A stretch of 11,980 nt of DNA, taken from contig NZ_JZWV01000675.1 of the NCBI RefSeq assembly GCF_000966975.1, positions 1 to 11,980 on the forward strand, read 5' to 3'. This stretch comes from Streptomyces katrae (GTDB lineage Bacteria; Actinomycetota; Actinomycetes; Streptomycetales; Streptomycetaceae). The number at the start of each line of letters is the position of its first letter. The first letter of the stretch is position 1. Position numbers and translations under genes: made by a program. Positions 6,584 through 11,980 of this stretch are shown here, one piece after another. The notes beneath the pieces are model-generated. The model ran no database searches and had not been told where the DNA came from. It worked only from the letters and a program-made list of their open reading frames with translations.

Positions 6584-6874
6584 TCAGGTCCGCGGAGGGC
6601 GGGGATCGTCGTCGGCCAGTTGAGCGATCCAGCCGTACGGGAGCTCCTCGCCGTCCACGGTGACCGCCTCGACGGCCCTGCTCTCGGGGTCGATCTCGGC
6701 TTGGACCCCCTCCCCCTCGAAGCACGGGTAGCCGGAGACACCGGTGGCGCCCGTCGCTTCGACCCGGGCTGTGCGCAGCACGGCGGCGTGGCCCTTGGCG
6801 TCCTGGACGCCGGGCGGGCCGGGGCGCAGGACGACGGTGTACCGGTCGGGGACGGGAGGGGGCGCGGCAGTCAT
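6584..6874 (-). CDS. Small uncharacterised protein, possibly of the DUF6296 type
   Basis: The product has 96 residues, no signal peptide and no membrane segment. The central 'ARVEATGATGVSGYPCFEGEGVQAEID' is followed by 'VTVDGEELPYGWIAQLADDDPRPPRT'. The layout (N-terminal strand 'RYTVVLRPGPPGV', then 'ATGATG.SGYP') reminds me of short Streptomyces proteins annotated DUF6296, but this is recall and not a search. The ATG at 6874 is kept because the family-like strand starts about ten residues later; only GAGG close to the ATG could serve as RBS. It lies 150 bp after the 7025 gene and 218 bp before the next gene, so it may be transcribed alone. Function unknown. Confidence 0.7.
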   Translation of the reverse strand: MTAAPPPVPDRYTVVLRPGPPGVQDAKGHAAVLRTARVEATGATGVSGYPCFEGEGVQAEIDPESRAVEAVTVDGEELPYGWIAQLADDDPRPPRT

Positions 6875-6933
6875 GGCCTCAGGCTAATGACCGCTCCCGC
6901 CGCCGCCCCGGAGGCACGGCCGCCGGCGGCCGA

Positions 6934-6969
6934 TGTCGGTGTCGGTGTCGGCGTCGGCGTCGGCGTCGG
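6934..6969. repeat. Hexanucleotide repeat, six units of (T/C)GTCGG
   Basis: Three TGTCGG units are followed by three CGTCGG units without interruption. They lie in the 150-bp gap between the 7025 gene and the 6584 gene, 60-95 bp upstream of the latter's ATG. The plus-strand frame through the repeat reads as alternating Val-Gly, which is an artefact. Such repeats can change copy number. Confidence 0.85.
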
Positions 6970-7024
6970 CGGCAGGGAGGCGGTGGACCCGCTCCCCCTT
7001 CCACGGCGTCCGGATCGTGCCCGC

Positions 7025-7558
7025 CTATTCGGGGAAGGAGTAGTAGAGCGCCTTGCCGTAGAAGGACGCGAAGTGTTCCTGCCAGTCGGCGCGGACCGAG
7101 GCGAGCCATTCCTGGTTCTCACCCGCGATCGCCGCCTCGGCGCTGGCGACGGCGGCGGGGATGTCGGCGGAGACCAGCCGCTCGACCGCCGCCACCGGGT
7201 CCTCGTCCCCGAGGGAGACCATTTCCCCGGTCTCCAGGAGGAAGTACTGCGCGCGCTGGCTCTCCAGGTGCGTCGTGGTCGTCTTCACGCACCTGGCGAA
7301 CTCGTCGTCCTCCTCCAGTCCCTGACCGACCGCGAGGAGAAGGCCCCGTAGCAGGGCGGCGCCCCTGTCGTAGTCCGCGGCGATGCCGATCCGGGGGCTC
7401 CAGATCATGGAGGGGACGACCGTCGTGCCGTATCCGACCAGCAGCTGGTGGGCGAGCGGGATGGCCCAATTGTGCTCCGATATGCACCGGATCGGCTTGG
7501 GGATGTCGTCCTCGGTGGGGACCGAGTCGGCGGAGAAGAGATAGGAACGGTTTGCCAT
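7025..7558 (-). CDS. Uncharacterised 177-residue protein beginning MANRSYLFS
   Basis: I recognise the N-terminus MANRSYL as one shared by a wide family of uncharacterised bacterial proteins, but cannot assign a DUF number with certainty. The sequence continues with 'SVPTEDDIPKPIRCISEHNWAIPLAHQLLV' and ends 'EWLASVRADWQEHFASFYGKALYYSFPE'. It is acidic and soluble with no signal peptide, with an alpha-helical second half. The ATG at 7558 is preferred over an in-frame GTG at 7588 because of the conserved MANRSYL start and a TTAGGG-like RBS. Proteins of this look are often immunity- or stress-associated accessory proteins; no toxin partner is visible next to it. It sits 75 bp downstream of the zinc-ribbon gene (7634) on the same strand, so read-through is possible. 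Confidence 0.8.
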   Translation of the reverse strand: MANRSYLFSADSVPTEDDIPKPIRCISEHNWAIPLAHQLLVGYGTTVVPSMIWSPRIGIAADYDRGAALLRGLLLAVGQGLEEDDEFARCVKTTTTHLESQRAQYFLLETGEMVSLGDEDPVAAVERLVSADIPAAVASAEAAIAGENQEWLASVRADWQEHFASFYGKALYYSFPE

Positions 7559-7633
7559 GTCGGCGACCCTAACAGCGGGGTCTGACACCGGTGCTCGTCC
7601 GCCGCGGCCGCGGGCGGGGCGGGCGGCGGCCGC

Positions 7634-8383
7634 TCAGGCGTCCGGGAGGACGAGGAAGACCTCCGAGAACGAGAGGCCGTGCCGGTCGGTCTCCTGTCCG
7701 CACGGGCAGCCCAGGGTAACGCGACGCCAGTCGCAGGTCACGGACCAGGGGCCGTCCGCGTTCCCGCACCCGGAGCAACGGAAGGTGTCGGCCGTCCAGA
7801 CGTCGTGGGCGGGTCGCCCGTAGTGCCGGAACCGGCCCGCGTACCGGGTCTGCCAGGGAGCGGCTGCGGGCGTGCGCGGGACGGTCCCAGGCGGGTGCGG
7901 GGCGGACAGTGCGGCGAAGAGGTCTGTCATGTCGGGCAGGAGGGCCTCACCGGCCTCCGTCGGGGCAGCCGGGAAGCCCTCCCCCGTGCCCCGGGGAAGC
8001 GGGTAGTGCGGAGCCGCCGCGGCGGAGGGCGGGTTCGGGACGGCGAACCACGGCAGGAGGGCCCGGGCCACGGCGGCCAGCAGGGCCGCGGCCGGCGCGC
8101 TGACCGCGCCCGCGTCGAGGTGGTGGACCGCGCTGCGCCAGATCCTCTGGAGCCGCCGGTCCCGGTCCACCGCCCGCGCCCGTGCGCTGCCGGCCCGGCG
8201 GGTGGGGAGCGGGGCGGTGAGGCGGGCGAGCACCCTGGCCGCCGCGTCGGTGTCCGCCGCGTCGGGGCGCCACTCCCCGGCGGCCAGCATGCGCCGGGCG
8301 CGTTCCGATTCACGGGTCAGCGCGAGAACGGCCAGTTCCTGAGGGCCTGAGGTCGAGGGTGGAGTGGCCTCACTGCCCGACAT
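7634..8383 (-). CDS. Uncharacterised protein with a C-terminal cysteine-rich, zinc-ribbon-like motif
   Basis: The 249-residue product has an Ala/Arg-rich helical N-terminal part ('ESERARRMLAAGEWRPDAADTDAAARVLARLTAPL'), a Pro-rich linker, and a cysteine cluster near the end: CxxC (C203, C206), C217, and CPC (C226, C228) in 'GCPCGQETDRHG'. This pattern suggests a small metal-binding ribbon or a thiol-reactive site; the metal is an inference. The ATG at 8383 has GAGGTG seven bases upstream, and the start lies 14 bp inside the ECM4-like gene, implying translational coupling and a shared transcript. An extension to 8431 is open but lacks support. I do not recognise the family. Being coupled to a thioredoxin-fold gene behind a sulfur-type leader peptide makes a thiol or metal role plausible. 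Confidence 0.75.
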   Translation of the reverse strand: MSGSEATPPSTSGPQELAVLALTRESERARRMLAAGEWRPDAADTDAAARVLARLTAPLPTRRAGSARARAVDRDRRLQRIWRSAVHHLDAGAVSAPAAALLAAVARALLPWFAVPNPPSAAAAPHYPLPRGTGEGFPAAPTEAGEALLPDMTDLFAALSAPHPPGTVPRTPAAAPWQTRYAGRFRHYGRPAHDVWTADTFRCSGCGNADGPWSVTCDWRRVTLGCPCGQETDRHGLSFSEVFLVLPDA

Positions 8384-9320
8384 TCGCTTCACCTCTGCGT
8401 CCCGTTCCCGTTCTCCCGTCCAGCCTCGCACGATCGCGCCGAGCGTGCTTGGCGGCGCGGACCGCTCCGGTCCCCCGGTCCGGCACGTGTCCCGCCCAGT
8501 CCACGATCCGTACCGCCGCCCCGGCCGCCTCCTCGCCCCGGCACTGCGCGTGGTGCCGGCGGGCGATGCCGTCCAGGTCGAGGTGGGGCGCGAAGGCGGG
8601 ATGCGCCGCCAGCCGCCGCGCGTATGCCCACAGGTGCGGGTGGTCGGTGAGGCGGTAGACCGCCGCCGCGTCCAGGTGCCAGCGGTGCACGGTGTCCAGC
8701 TGGACCAGCGTCACCCACAACTGGACGTCGGCGGCGGTCGGTTCCACGCCCAGCAGGTACTCGGCGGCGGAGAGCCGCCGCTCCAGCGCGCCCAGTGCGC
8801 GCAGCAGGGTGGCGAGGGCGGTGTCGCGTTCCGCCTGGTCCCCGCCGGCCCGGCCGGCGCGCTGTGCCGCCGCGTTGATGCCCTCCTCGCAGAGCCTTCC
8901 GATGGCCTCGATCCGTGCGTCGGTGCCGGCCGGGTACAGCTGCCGGCCGCCGGTGTCGAAGAGCCTGCCCATGTCCTGGAGGATGTCCGGGGCGTGCGTG
9001 CTGACGATCCGTCCGGTCCAGGAGTCGGCGAGCACCGGTGCCACGGCCGGTCCGGGGTGGCGGTGGGAGCTGGCCTGGTAGAGCGGGCGCAGTGCCAGGT
9101 GTCCGCCGTCGGGTGCGTCGGGCACGGCGGGCAGCAGCGTCATCGGGAGGACGTCCTCCAGGGCGAGCAGGCTGTGCGTGACCGCGATCCGCAGACAGGA
9201 CGGGCCGGACGGCGAAAGGTGGAGCCGGTAGCGGTGCGGCACGGCGGGATATCCGCTGCGCGCGTCACGGCCGATCCTGCTCCGGAAGGACGGCGCGTCG
9301 GTCGGACGAGTGGTGGACAT
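8370..9320 (-). CDS. ECM4/YqjG-like (glutathionyl-hydroquinone reductase family) protein lacking the catalytic Cys
   Basis: The 316-residue protein follows the Xi-class glutathione transferase layout. An N-terminal thioredoxin-like half (about 15-110) carries 'PVLADSWTGRIVSTHAPDILQDM', matching the family's 'PVLWD..TG.IV.NES..I'. The helical C-terminal half carries 'LGVEPTAADVQLWVTLVQLDTVHRWHL' and 'DHPHLWAYARRLAAHPAF', both characteristic. In true glutathionyl-hydroquinone reductases the active site is CPWAHR. Here the aligned segment is G-P-S-C-L-R (39-44), so the nucleophile is Gly39, while a Cys remains at position 42. The last 55 residues are an Arg/Gly-rich tail. Actinobacteria use mycothiol rather than glutathione, so the substrate is open. 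The ATG at 9320 has GGGAG at a good distance. A leader peptide ends 95 bp upstream, and the next gene overlaps by 14 bp. Confidence 0.82.
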   Translation of the reverse strand: MSTTRPTDAPSFRSRIGRDARSGYPAVPHRYRLHLSPSGPSCLRIAVTHSLLALEDVLPMTLLPAVPDAPDGGHLALRPLYQASSHRHPGPAVAPVLADSWTGRIVSTHAPDILQDMGRLFDTGGRQLYPAGTDARIEAIGRLCEEGINAAAQRAGRAGGDQAERDTALATLLRALGALERRLSAAEYLLGVEPTAADVQLWVTLVQLDTVHRWHLDAAAVYRLTDHPHLWAYARRLAAHPAFAPHLDLDGIARRHHAQCRGEEAAGAAVRIVDWAGHVPDRGTGAVRAAKHARRDRARLDGRTGTGRRGEANVGQ

Positions 9321-9415
9321 GCTTCTCCCTGGGAGTGCTCGGGCACGGGGCATGCGACGGCGACGGCCGGCGACGGATTCGGCGCGGCCGGGACCCGGAG
9401 GGTGAGGGGCGCAGG

Positions 9416-9571
9416 TCAGCGGCGGGCGGGCGCGGGAGCGCCGGGGTGCGGGGGATTCGCCGCACTGCACACGCGCAGGAGGTCGATGTGGCGGCGGGTC
9501 GTCAGCAGCGGGCACGCGGGCACGGCGGCGCGTACGCCGTCGGTGCGTCCGTCCCTCGCTGAACAGCCCAT
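9416..9571 (-). CDS. Candidate regulatory leader peptide ('TRRHIDLLRV' type)
   Basis: This 51-codon ORF runs from the ATG at 9571 (AGGG five bases upstream) to TGA at 9416-9418. Its middle reads 'LLTTRRHIDLLRVCSA' (22-37), which I recognise as the hallmark of short actinobacterial ORFs annotated 'putative leader peptide', usually found before sulfur or cysteine metabolism genes. Here it is in the 5' region of the ECM4-like gene, 95 bp before its ATG, on the same strand. Cys occurs at 3, 20 and 35, so translation could sense cysteinyl-tRNA, though no attenuator stem is obvious downstream. Compared with the usual type it has a longer N-terminus and a Pro-rich tail ('NPPHPGAPAPARR'), and the usual Cys after 'SA' is missing. 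Other frames here look like shadows. The motif match is strong; the regulatory mechanism is inferred. Confidence 0.75.
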   Translation of the reverse strand: MGCSARDGRTDGVRAAVPACPLLTTRRHIDLLRVCSAANPPHPGAPAPARR

Positions 9572-9608
9572 GATTCCCTACCACTTCACCAGGATTCGCC
9601 GTTCTGGA

Positions 9609-9637
9609 GTGTCCGCGCCCGTCCCGGCGGGTGTCAA
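9609..9637 (-). promoter_or_regulatory. Probable promoter of the leader peptide / ECM4-like transcript
   Basis: On the minus strand TTGACA (9637-9632) and GACACT (9614-9609) are separated by 17 bp. The -35 is consensus for a housekeeping sigma factor and the -10 is weak. A start near 9602 would give about 30 bases of leader before the RBS and ATG of the leader peptide at 9571. The placement between the stop of the 9724 gene and the leader ORF fits. Confidence 0.5.
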
Positions 9638-9723
9638 GACCGCCACCGGGGCTCCGCCCGGCCCGACGAGCACAACGGCCGCCACCTCGTTCGGGCCGTT
9701 CACCTGGGCCCGAATCAGCGATG

Positions 9724-10206
9724 TCAAGCCGTGTGCTTGTGCATCACGTCGAGGTAGTGCCGATCGTGGTGCGGAACGTGGTGGTCCCGGCCAGGCAGGC
9801 TGAACACAGCGCAGACCTCGGCCGGCTGGGTGAGGATGCTCGACTGCTCGCCGAAGGTCAGGACAGGGTTGACCCCGTGGTCGCAGCCGGCGGTGTCGAG
9901 GGCAGTGACCAGTTCCTCGCGGAGCACGGTGGCCTCGAATGACTCGGAATCGGGCAGGACGAGCGGTGGGAGTTTGGCGGTCGAACCAGGCCAGAGGCTG
10001 ATCCAGATGCCACTGACGGCGCGCTGCGTGACCACCAGTCGCAGCCCGCTCCAGGAGTAGGGGTAGCCGTCGATATCGGGCCCCTTCATGATGTGGGCGG
10101 GGTGCGGGCGCCCCGGGCCGAGCAGGTCTTCAGCCTCGATCAGGGGCATCCCGCAGTGAAGAGGGCCGATCCGGCCGGTTCGGGCGAAGTCGACGAGCAC
10201 GTCCAT
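9724..10206 (-). CDS. Uncharacterised 160-residue protein
   Basis: I cannot name the family. The sequence opens 'MDVLVDFARTGRIGPLHCGMPLIEAEDLLGPGRPHP', continues with 'GPDIDGYPYSWSGLRLVVTQRAVSGIWISLWPG', and ends with a His-rich tail ('GRDHHVPHHDRHYLDVMHKHTA'). It is soluble, with mixed alpha/beta composition. The 'GMP..EAE.LLG.G' opening followed by strand-rich 'LRLVVTQRAVSGIWISL' recalls small immunity-like or SMI1/KNR4-type proteins of Streptomyces, but the match is only in style. The start is uncertain: ATG at 10206 and GTG at 10215 are both in frame and neither has a clear RBS. It lies 91 bp downstream of the WYL regulator on the same strand, so it could be cotranscribed with it. The clustered histidines near the C-terminus are unusual and might bind metal. 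Confidence 0.75.
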   Translation of the reverse strand: MDVLVDFARTGRIGPLHCGMPLIEAEDLLGPGRPHPAHIMKGPDIDGYPYSWSGLRLVVTQRAVSGIWISLWPGSTAKLPPLVLPDSESFEATVLREELVTALDTAGCDHGVNPVLTFGEQSSILTQPAEVCAVFSLPGRDHHVPHHDRHYLDVMHKHTA

Positions 10207-10297
10207 CAAGGTCACGGCAGTGACTGTGACACTCTCTTGGGCTTGTGCGCACTCCGATATCAGCGCGGTGCGGCCCCCCTTGGAGCGGATTTTGGAG

Positions 10298-11287
10298 TCA
10301 GGCCTGGCGGGCAGAGGCTGCGAGCCGGTCGGCGAGCGCGAGGACGAGGTCTCGTAGTTCGTCCGGTCGCTCGATGACGAACGGCCGGTCGAGCGAGGCG
10401 AGCACGGGTGGCAGCCAGTCGAGCCGCTCTGCTCTCAGTTCGACGTGGAACCAGCGCTCGGTGTGCGGATCCGCGGCTTCCGCGGGGACGATCTCCTTCA
10501 CGCTCGCGATGCCGGCAGGCAGTCGGGTGCGGATCTGTTCGACCGTCCCGTGGATCCGCAGGGTCACCTCGTGCCGGTATGCGGCCCCGGCGAGCCCTGA
10601 CAGGACGCGCTGGGCCGGATCGAGGCCGGCGGGCGGCTCGAATGAGCCTGGCAAGGGCCTTGCGTCCGCGATGCGGTCGAGCCGGAAGGTCCGGTCCTGG
10701 CCGATCTCGGGATCGCTGCCCGTGATGTACCACCGGCCCTCGTGGGCGACGATCCCGTACGGGTGCAGGGTGCGTTCGCTTCGTCGGCCGTCTCGGGCGG
10801 TGTACCTGATCAAGGTCGGGCGGCTGTGGCGTACCGCGTCGGCGATGGCGAGCAGGACGCCCGTCTCCGGGGTGGCCGCCTCGCCGGGCTCAGCCGTGAA
10901 GGCGAGGGATTCCATGACGGCGTCGAGCCGACGGGCCAGACGCTCGGGCAGTGCCCGGCGGATCTTGGCCGCCGCCGTCTCGCCCGCGGTTCCGGTCGTC
11001 GCCGGCAACCCGGTCCTGCGGCCGGCGGCGAGGCCGAGCAGCACGGCGAGCGCCTCGTCGTCGTTGAGCATGAGCGGAGGCAGTCGGTAGCCGGGGGCGA
11101 GCCGGTACCCGCCGTAGCGGCCGCGGATCGCCTCGACCGGGATGTCGAGGTCGACGAGGTGGCCCACGTACCGCCGCACGGTGCGTGCGTCGACGCCGAG
11201 CCGGTCGGCGAGTTCGGCCATCGTTCTGATGCCGCCCGACTGCAGGAGTTCCAGGAGGGTGAGCACGCGGCTGGTGGGTCGAGCCAT
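10298..11287 (-). CDS. WYL-domain transcriptional regulator (YafY/DeoR-like HTH)
   Basis: The 329-residue protein is a one-component DNA-binding regulator. The N-terminal winged HTH (about 3-62) contains 'MAELADRLGVDARTVRRYVGHL' and the wing 'RGRYGGYRL'. The WYL domain (about 140-225) contains 'TLHPYGIVAHEGRWYITG' (WYI 186-188 in place of WYL) and 'FRLDRI' (201-206). A WCX-like C-terminal extension runs to the end ('VTLRIHGTVEQIRTRL', 'LDWLPPVLASLDRPFVIERPDELR'). The ATG at 11287 is preferred; the GTG at 11293 is two codons further out and no RBS is seen for either. TACGCT seven bases before the ATG would fit a -10 for a leaderless mRNA. It is divergent from the VOC gene with a 94-bp gap that holds a 25-bp inverted repeat, so it probably controls itself and the VOC gene. 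The ligand is unknown. Confidence 0.92.
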   Translation of the reverse strand: MARPTSRVLTLLELLQSGGIRTMAELADRLGVDARTVRRYVGHLVDLDIPVEAIRGRYGGYRLAPGYRLPPLMLNDDEALAVLLGLAAGRRTGLPATTGTAGETAAAKIRRALPERLARRLDAVMESLAFTAEPGEAATPETGVLLAIADAVRHSRPTLIRYTARDGRRSERTLHPYGIVAHEGRWYITGSDPEIGQDRTFRLDRIADARPLPGSFEPPAGLDPAQRVLSGLAGAAYRHEVTLRIHGTVEQIRTRLPAGIASVKEIVPAEAADPHTERWFHVELRAERLDWLPPVLASLDRPFVIERPDELRDLVLALADRLAASARQA

Positions 11288-11306
11288 GTCCACGAGCGTA
11301 GCGTTG

Positions 11307-11331
11307 ATACCGGACCGATCCTGTCCAGTAT
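11307..11331. promoter_or_regulatory. 25-bp inverted repeat, probable operator between the WYL and VOC genes
   Basis: ATACCGGAC (11307-11315) and GTCCAGTAT (11323-11331) are complementary at 8 of 9 positions around a 7-base spacer. The site is in the middle of the divergent intergenic region, 19 bp from the regulator ATG and 50 bp from the VOC ATG. It overlaps a TTGATA hexamer (11304-11309) that may be a -35 for the VOC promoter. Binding by the WYL regulator is inferred from position. Confidence 0.6.
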
Positions 11332-11381
11332 TTGCTCTAGCGTCCGAGGTGCAACGGCTTCACCAGCTTGAGGAGAGCACC

Positions 11382-11780
11382 ATGGACTTCGTCTCGATCC
11401 GGATCATCACCGGCGACATCGCGCGCCTCGTCGACTTCTACGAGCGGGCCACCGGTGTGCGGGCGGACTGGTCCACCGAGGACTTCGCCGAATTGCGGAC
11501 CCCGAGCGCGACCCTCGCGATCGGCAGCACCCGCACGGTGGCGCTGTTCGCTCCCGGCTCCGCCCGTCCGGCCGACAACAACACCGTGATCATCGAATTC
11601 CTCGTCCCGGACGTCGACGGCGTGTACCGGAACCTGACCGATGTCGTCGCCGACTTCGTGACCGAGCCCACCACGATGCCCTGGGGGAACCGGTCGCTCC
11701 TGCTCCGTGACCCCGACGGCAACCTCGTCAACTTCTTCACCCCTGTCACGCCGGCGGCCGTCGAGAAGTTCGGCCGCTGA
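11382..11780 (+). CDS. VOC-fold (glyoxalase/bleomycin-resistance-like) protein
   Basis: The 132-residue cytosolic protein has the paired beta-alpha-beta-beta-beta modules of the VOC superfamily: 'VSIRIITGDIARLVDFYERATG' opens module one and 'NTVIIEFLVPDVDGVYRNLT' opens module two, ending with the typical 'SLLLRDPDGNLVNFFTP' (DPDGN at 110-114). Of the usual metal ligands only Glu72 is obvious: the N-terminal ligand position is Arg7 or nearby, and Asn117 stands where many family members have Glu after DPDGN. Glyoxalase I chemistry is therefore unlikely; a binding or sequestering role or a non-metal reaction is possible. GAGGAGAGCACC gives a strong RBS before the ATG at 11382. It is the only plus-strand gene seen and is divergent from the WYL regulator, a common pairing. 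A GC hairpin follows 82 bp downstream. Confidence 0.9.
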   Translation: MDFVSIRIITGDIARLVDFYERATGVRADWSTEDFAELRTPSATLAIGSTRTVALFAPGSARPADNNTVIIEFLVPDVDGVYRNLTDVVADFVTEPTTMPWGNRSLLLRDPDGNLVNFFTPVTPAAVEKFGR

Positions 11781-11862
11781 CGACAGTGCGACCGCCCGGG
11801 CGGCCGGGGCCGGCGTCCCCGATCTGCGCGACCGTCCCGACCCCGTGGCCCGGCGGGCGTGG

Positions 11863-11894
11863 CGCCCGCCCGCCGTTCACGCGGCGGGCGGGCG
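11863..11894. terminator. Perfect 13-bp stem hairpin between convergent genes
   Basis: CGCCCGCCCGCCG (11863-11875) and CGGCGGGCGGGCG (11882-11894) pair perfectly around TTCACG. It sits between the ends of the VOC gene (plus) and the partial gene (minus), so it could stop both transcripts. The left arm can alternatively pair with GGCGGGCG at 11852-11859 (loop TGG), giving two mutually exclusive hairpins. Confidence 0.75.
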
Positions 11895-11905
11895 GTCGGG
11901 GGCGG

Positions 11906-11980
11906 TCAGGTCTCCAATCCGAAGTAGCGCCCCAGGTAGTCGACGATCTCCGGCGCGTGGGGGGCAGGAGTTCGGGCAGC
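11906..11980 (-). CDS. 3' end of an unidentified gene, cut by the window edge
   Basis: The minus frame that ends at TGA (11906-11908) is open to the window end and gives 24 residues closing with 'APEIVDYLGRYFGLET'. The helical, well-formed end, the codon bias and the hairpin just downstream support a real gene. Too little is visible to name a family. Confidence 0.55.
   Translation of the reverse strand, partial: AARTPAPHAPEIVDYLGRYFGLET

Noticed and set aside
6620..7351. Plus-strand ORF containing a Val-Gly repeat
   Set aside because: It is the shadow of two minus-strand genes, and the Val-Gly run is only the translation of the (T/C)GTCGG repeat.
5688..7558. A toxin-immunity or antiphage defence island made of the three small unknown genes
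   Set aside because: No nuclease, ATPase, toxin or secretion motif is visible in or beside them. Their style resembles immunity proteins but nothing in the sequence supports a system.
8364..9803. A 479-codon plus-strand ORF
   Set aside because: It is antisense to the ECM4-like gene and the leader peptide, with no recognisable domain.

Overview
This is a very GC-rich window (about 70% or more G+C) with strong G/C third-position bias, GTG starts and short GC-only hairpins in place of T-tailed terminators. Together with a venezuelin-type lanthipeptide locus and a 'TRRHIDLLRV' leader peptide, this points to Streptomyces or a close relative such as Kitasatospora.

Region 1 (1-5687, all minus strand) is a compact class IV lanthipeptide locus in the order lanL - lanA - lanT - lanH. 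LanL (2496-5156) has lyase, Ser/Thr-kinase and LanC-type cyclase domains in one protein and keeps all three zinc ligands of the cyclase (C755, C801, H802), which marks it as class IV rather than class III. The 51-codon precursor gene lanA (2280-2435) lies 60 bp downstream. From memory its product is nearly identical to venezuelin precursor VenA in the leader and keeps every ring-forming Thr/Ser/Cys position. A DrrA-like ABC ATPase (924-1988) and an ABC-2 permease (starting at 927, GTGA overlap) would export the product. The permease is frameshifted near its C-terminus at a 14-bp tandem repeat. lanA is set apart at RNA level: a hairpin and a perfect 17-bp tandem repeat lie in front of it, and two strong hairpins lie behind it, before the transporter. 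No leader peptidase gene is visible. A 531-bp gene-free region of lower GC with several palindromes precedes lanL.

Region 2 (5688-7558, minus strand) holds three small or medium uncharacterised genes. The first carries a perfect 24-bp tandem duplication that copies its ribosome binding site and start codon in frame.

Region 3 (7634-9640, minus strand) looks like one transcription unit: a TTGACA-type promoter, a 51-codon candidate leader peptide of the kind found before actinobacterial sulfur/thiol genes, an ECM4/YqjG-like (glutathionyl-hydroquinone reductase family) protein without the catalytic cysteine, and a cysteine-rich, zinc-ribbon-like protein whose start overlaps the end of the ECM4-like gene.

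Region 4 (9724-11980) contains an uncharacterised 160-residue protein and a WYL-domain regulator divergent from a small VOC-fold protein, with a 25-bp inverted repeat between them as probable operator. The VOC gene faces the 3' end of an unidentified gene cut by the window edge, and a perfect 13-bp-stem hairpin lies between them.

The most notable points are the unannotated venezuelin-like precursor with its RNA flanks, the leader peptide in front of a Cys-less ECM4-like gene, the duplicated RBS/start module, and the transporter frameshift. I see no rRNA, tRNA, CRISPR array or insertion sequence.
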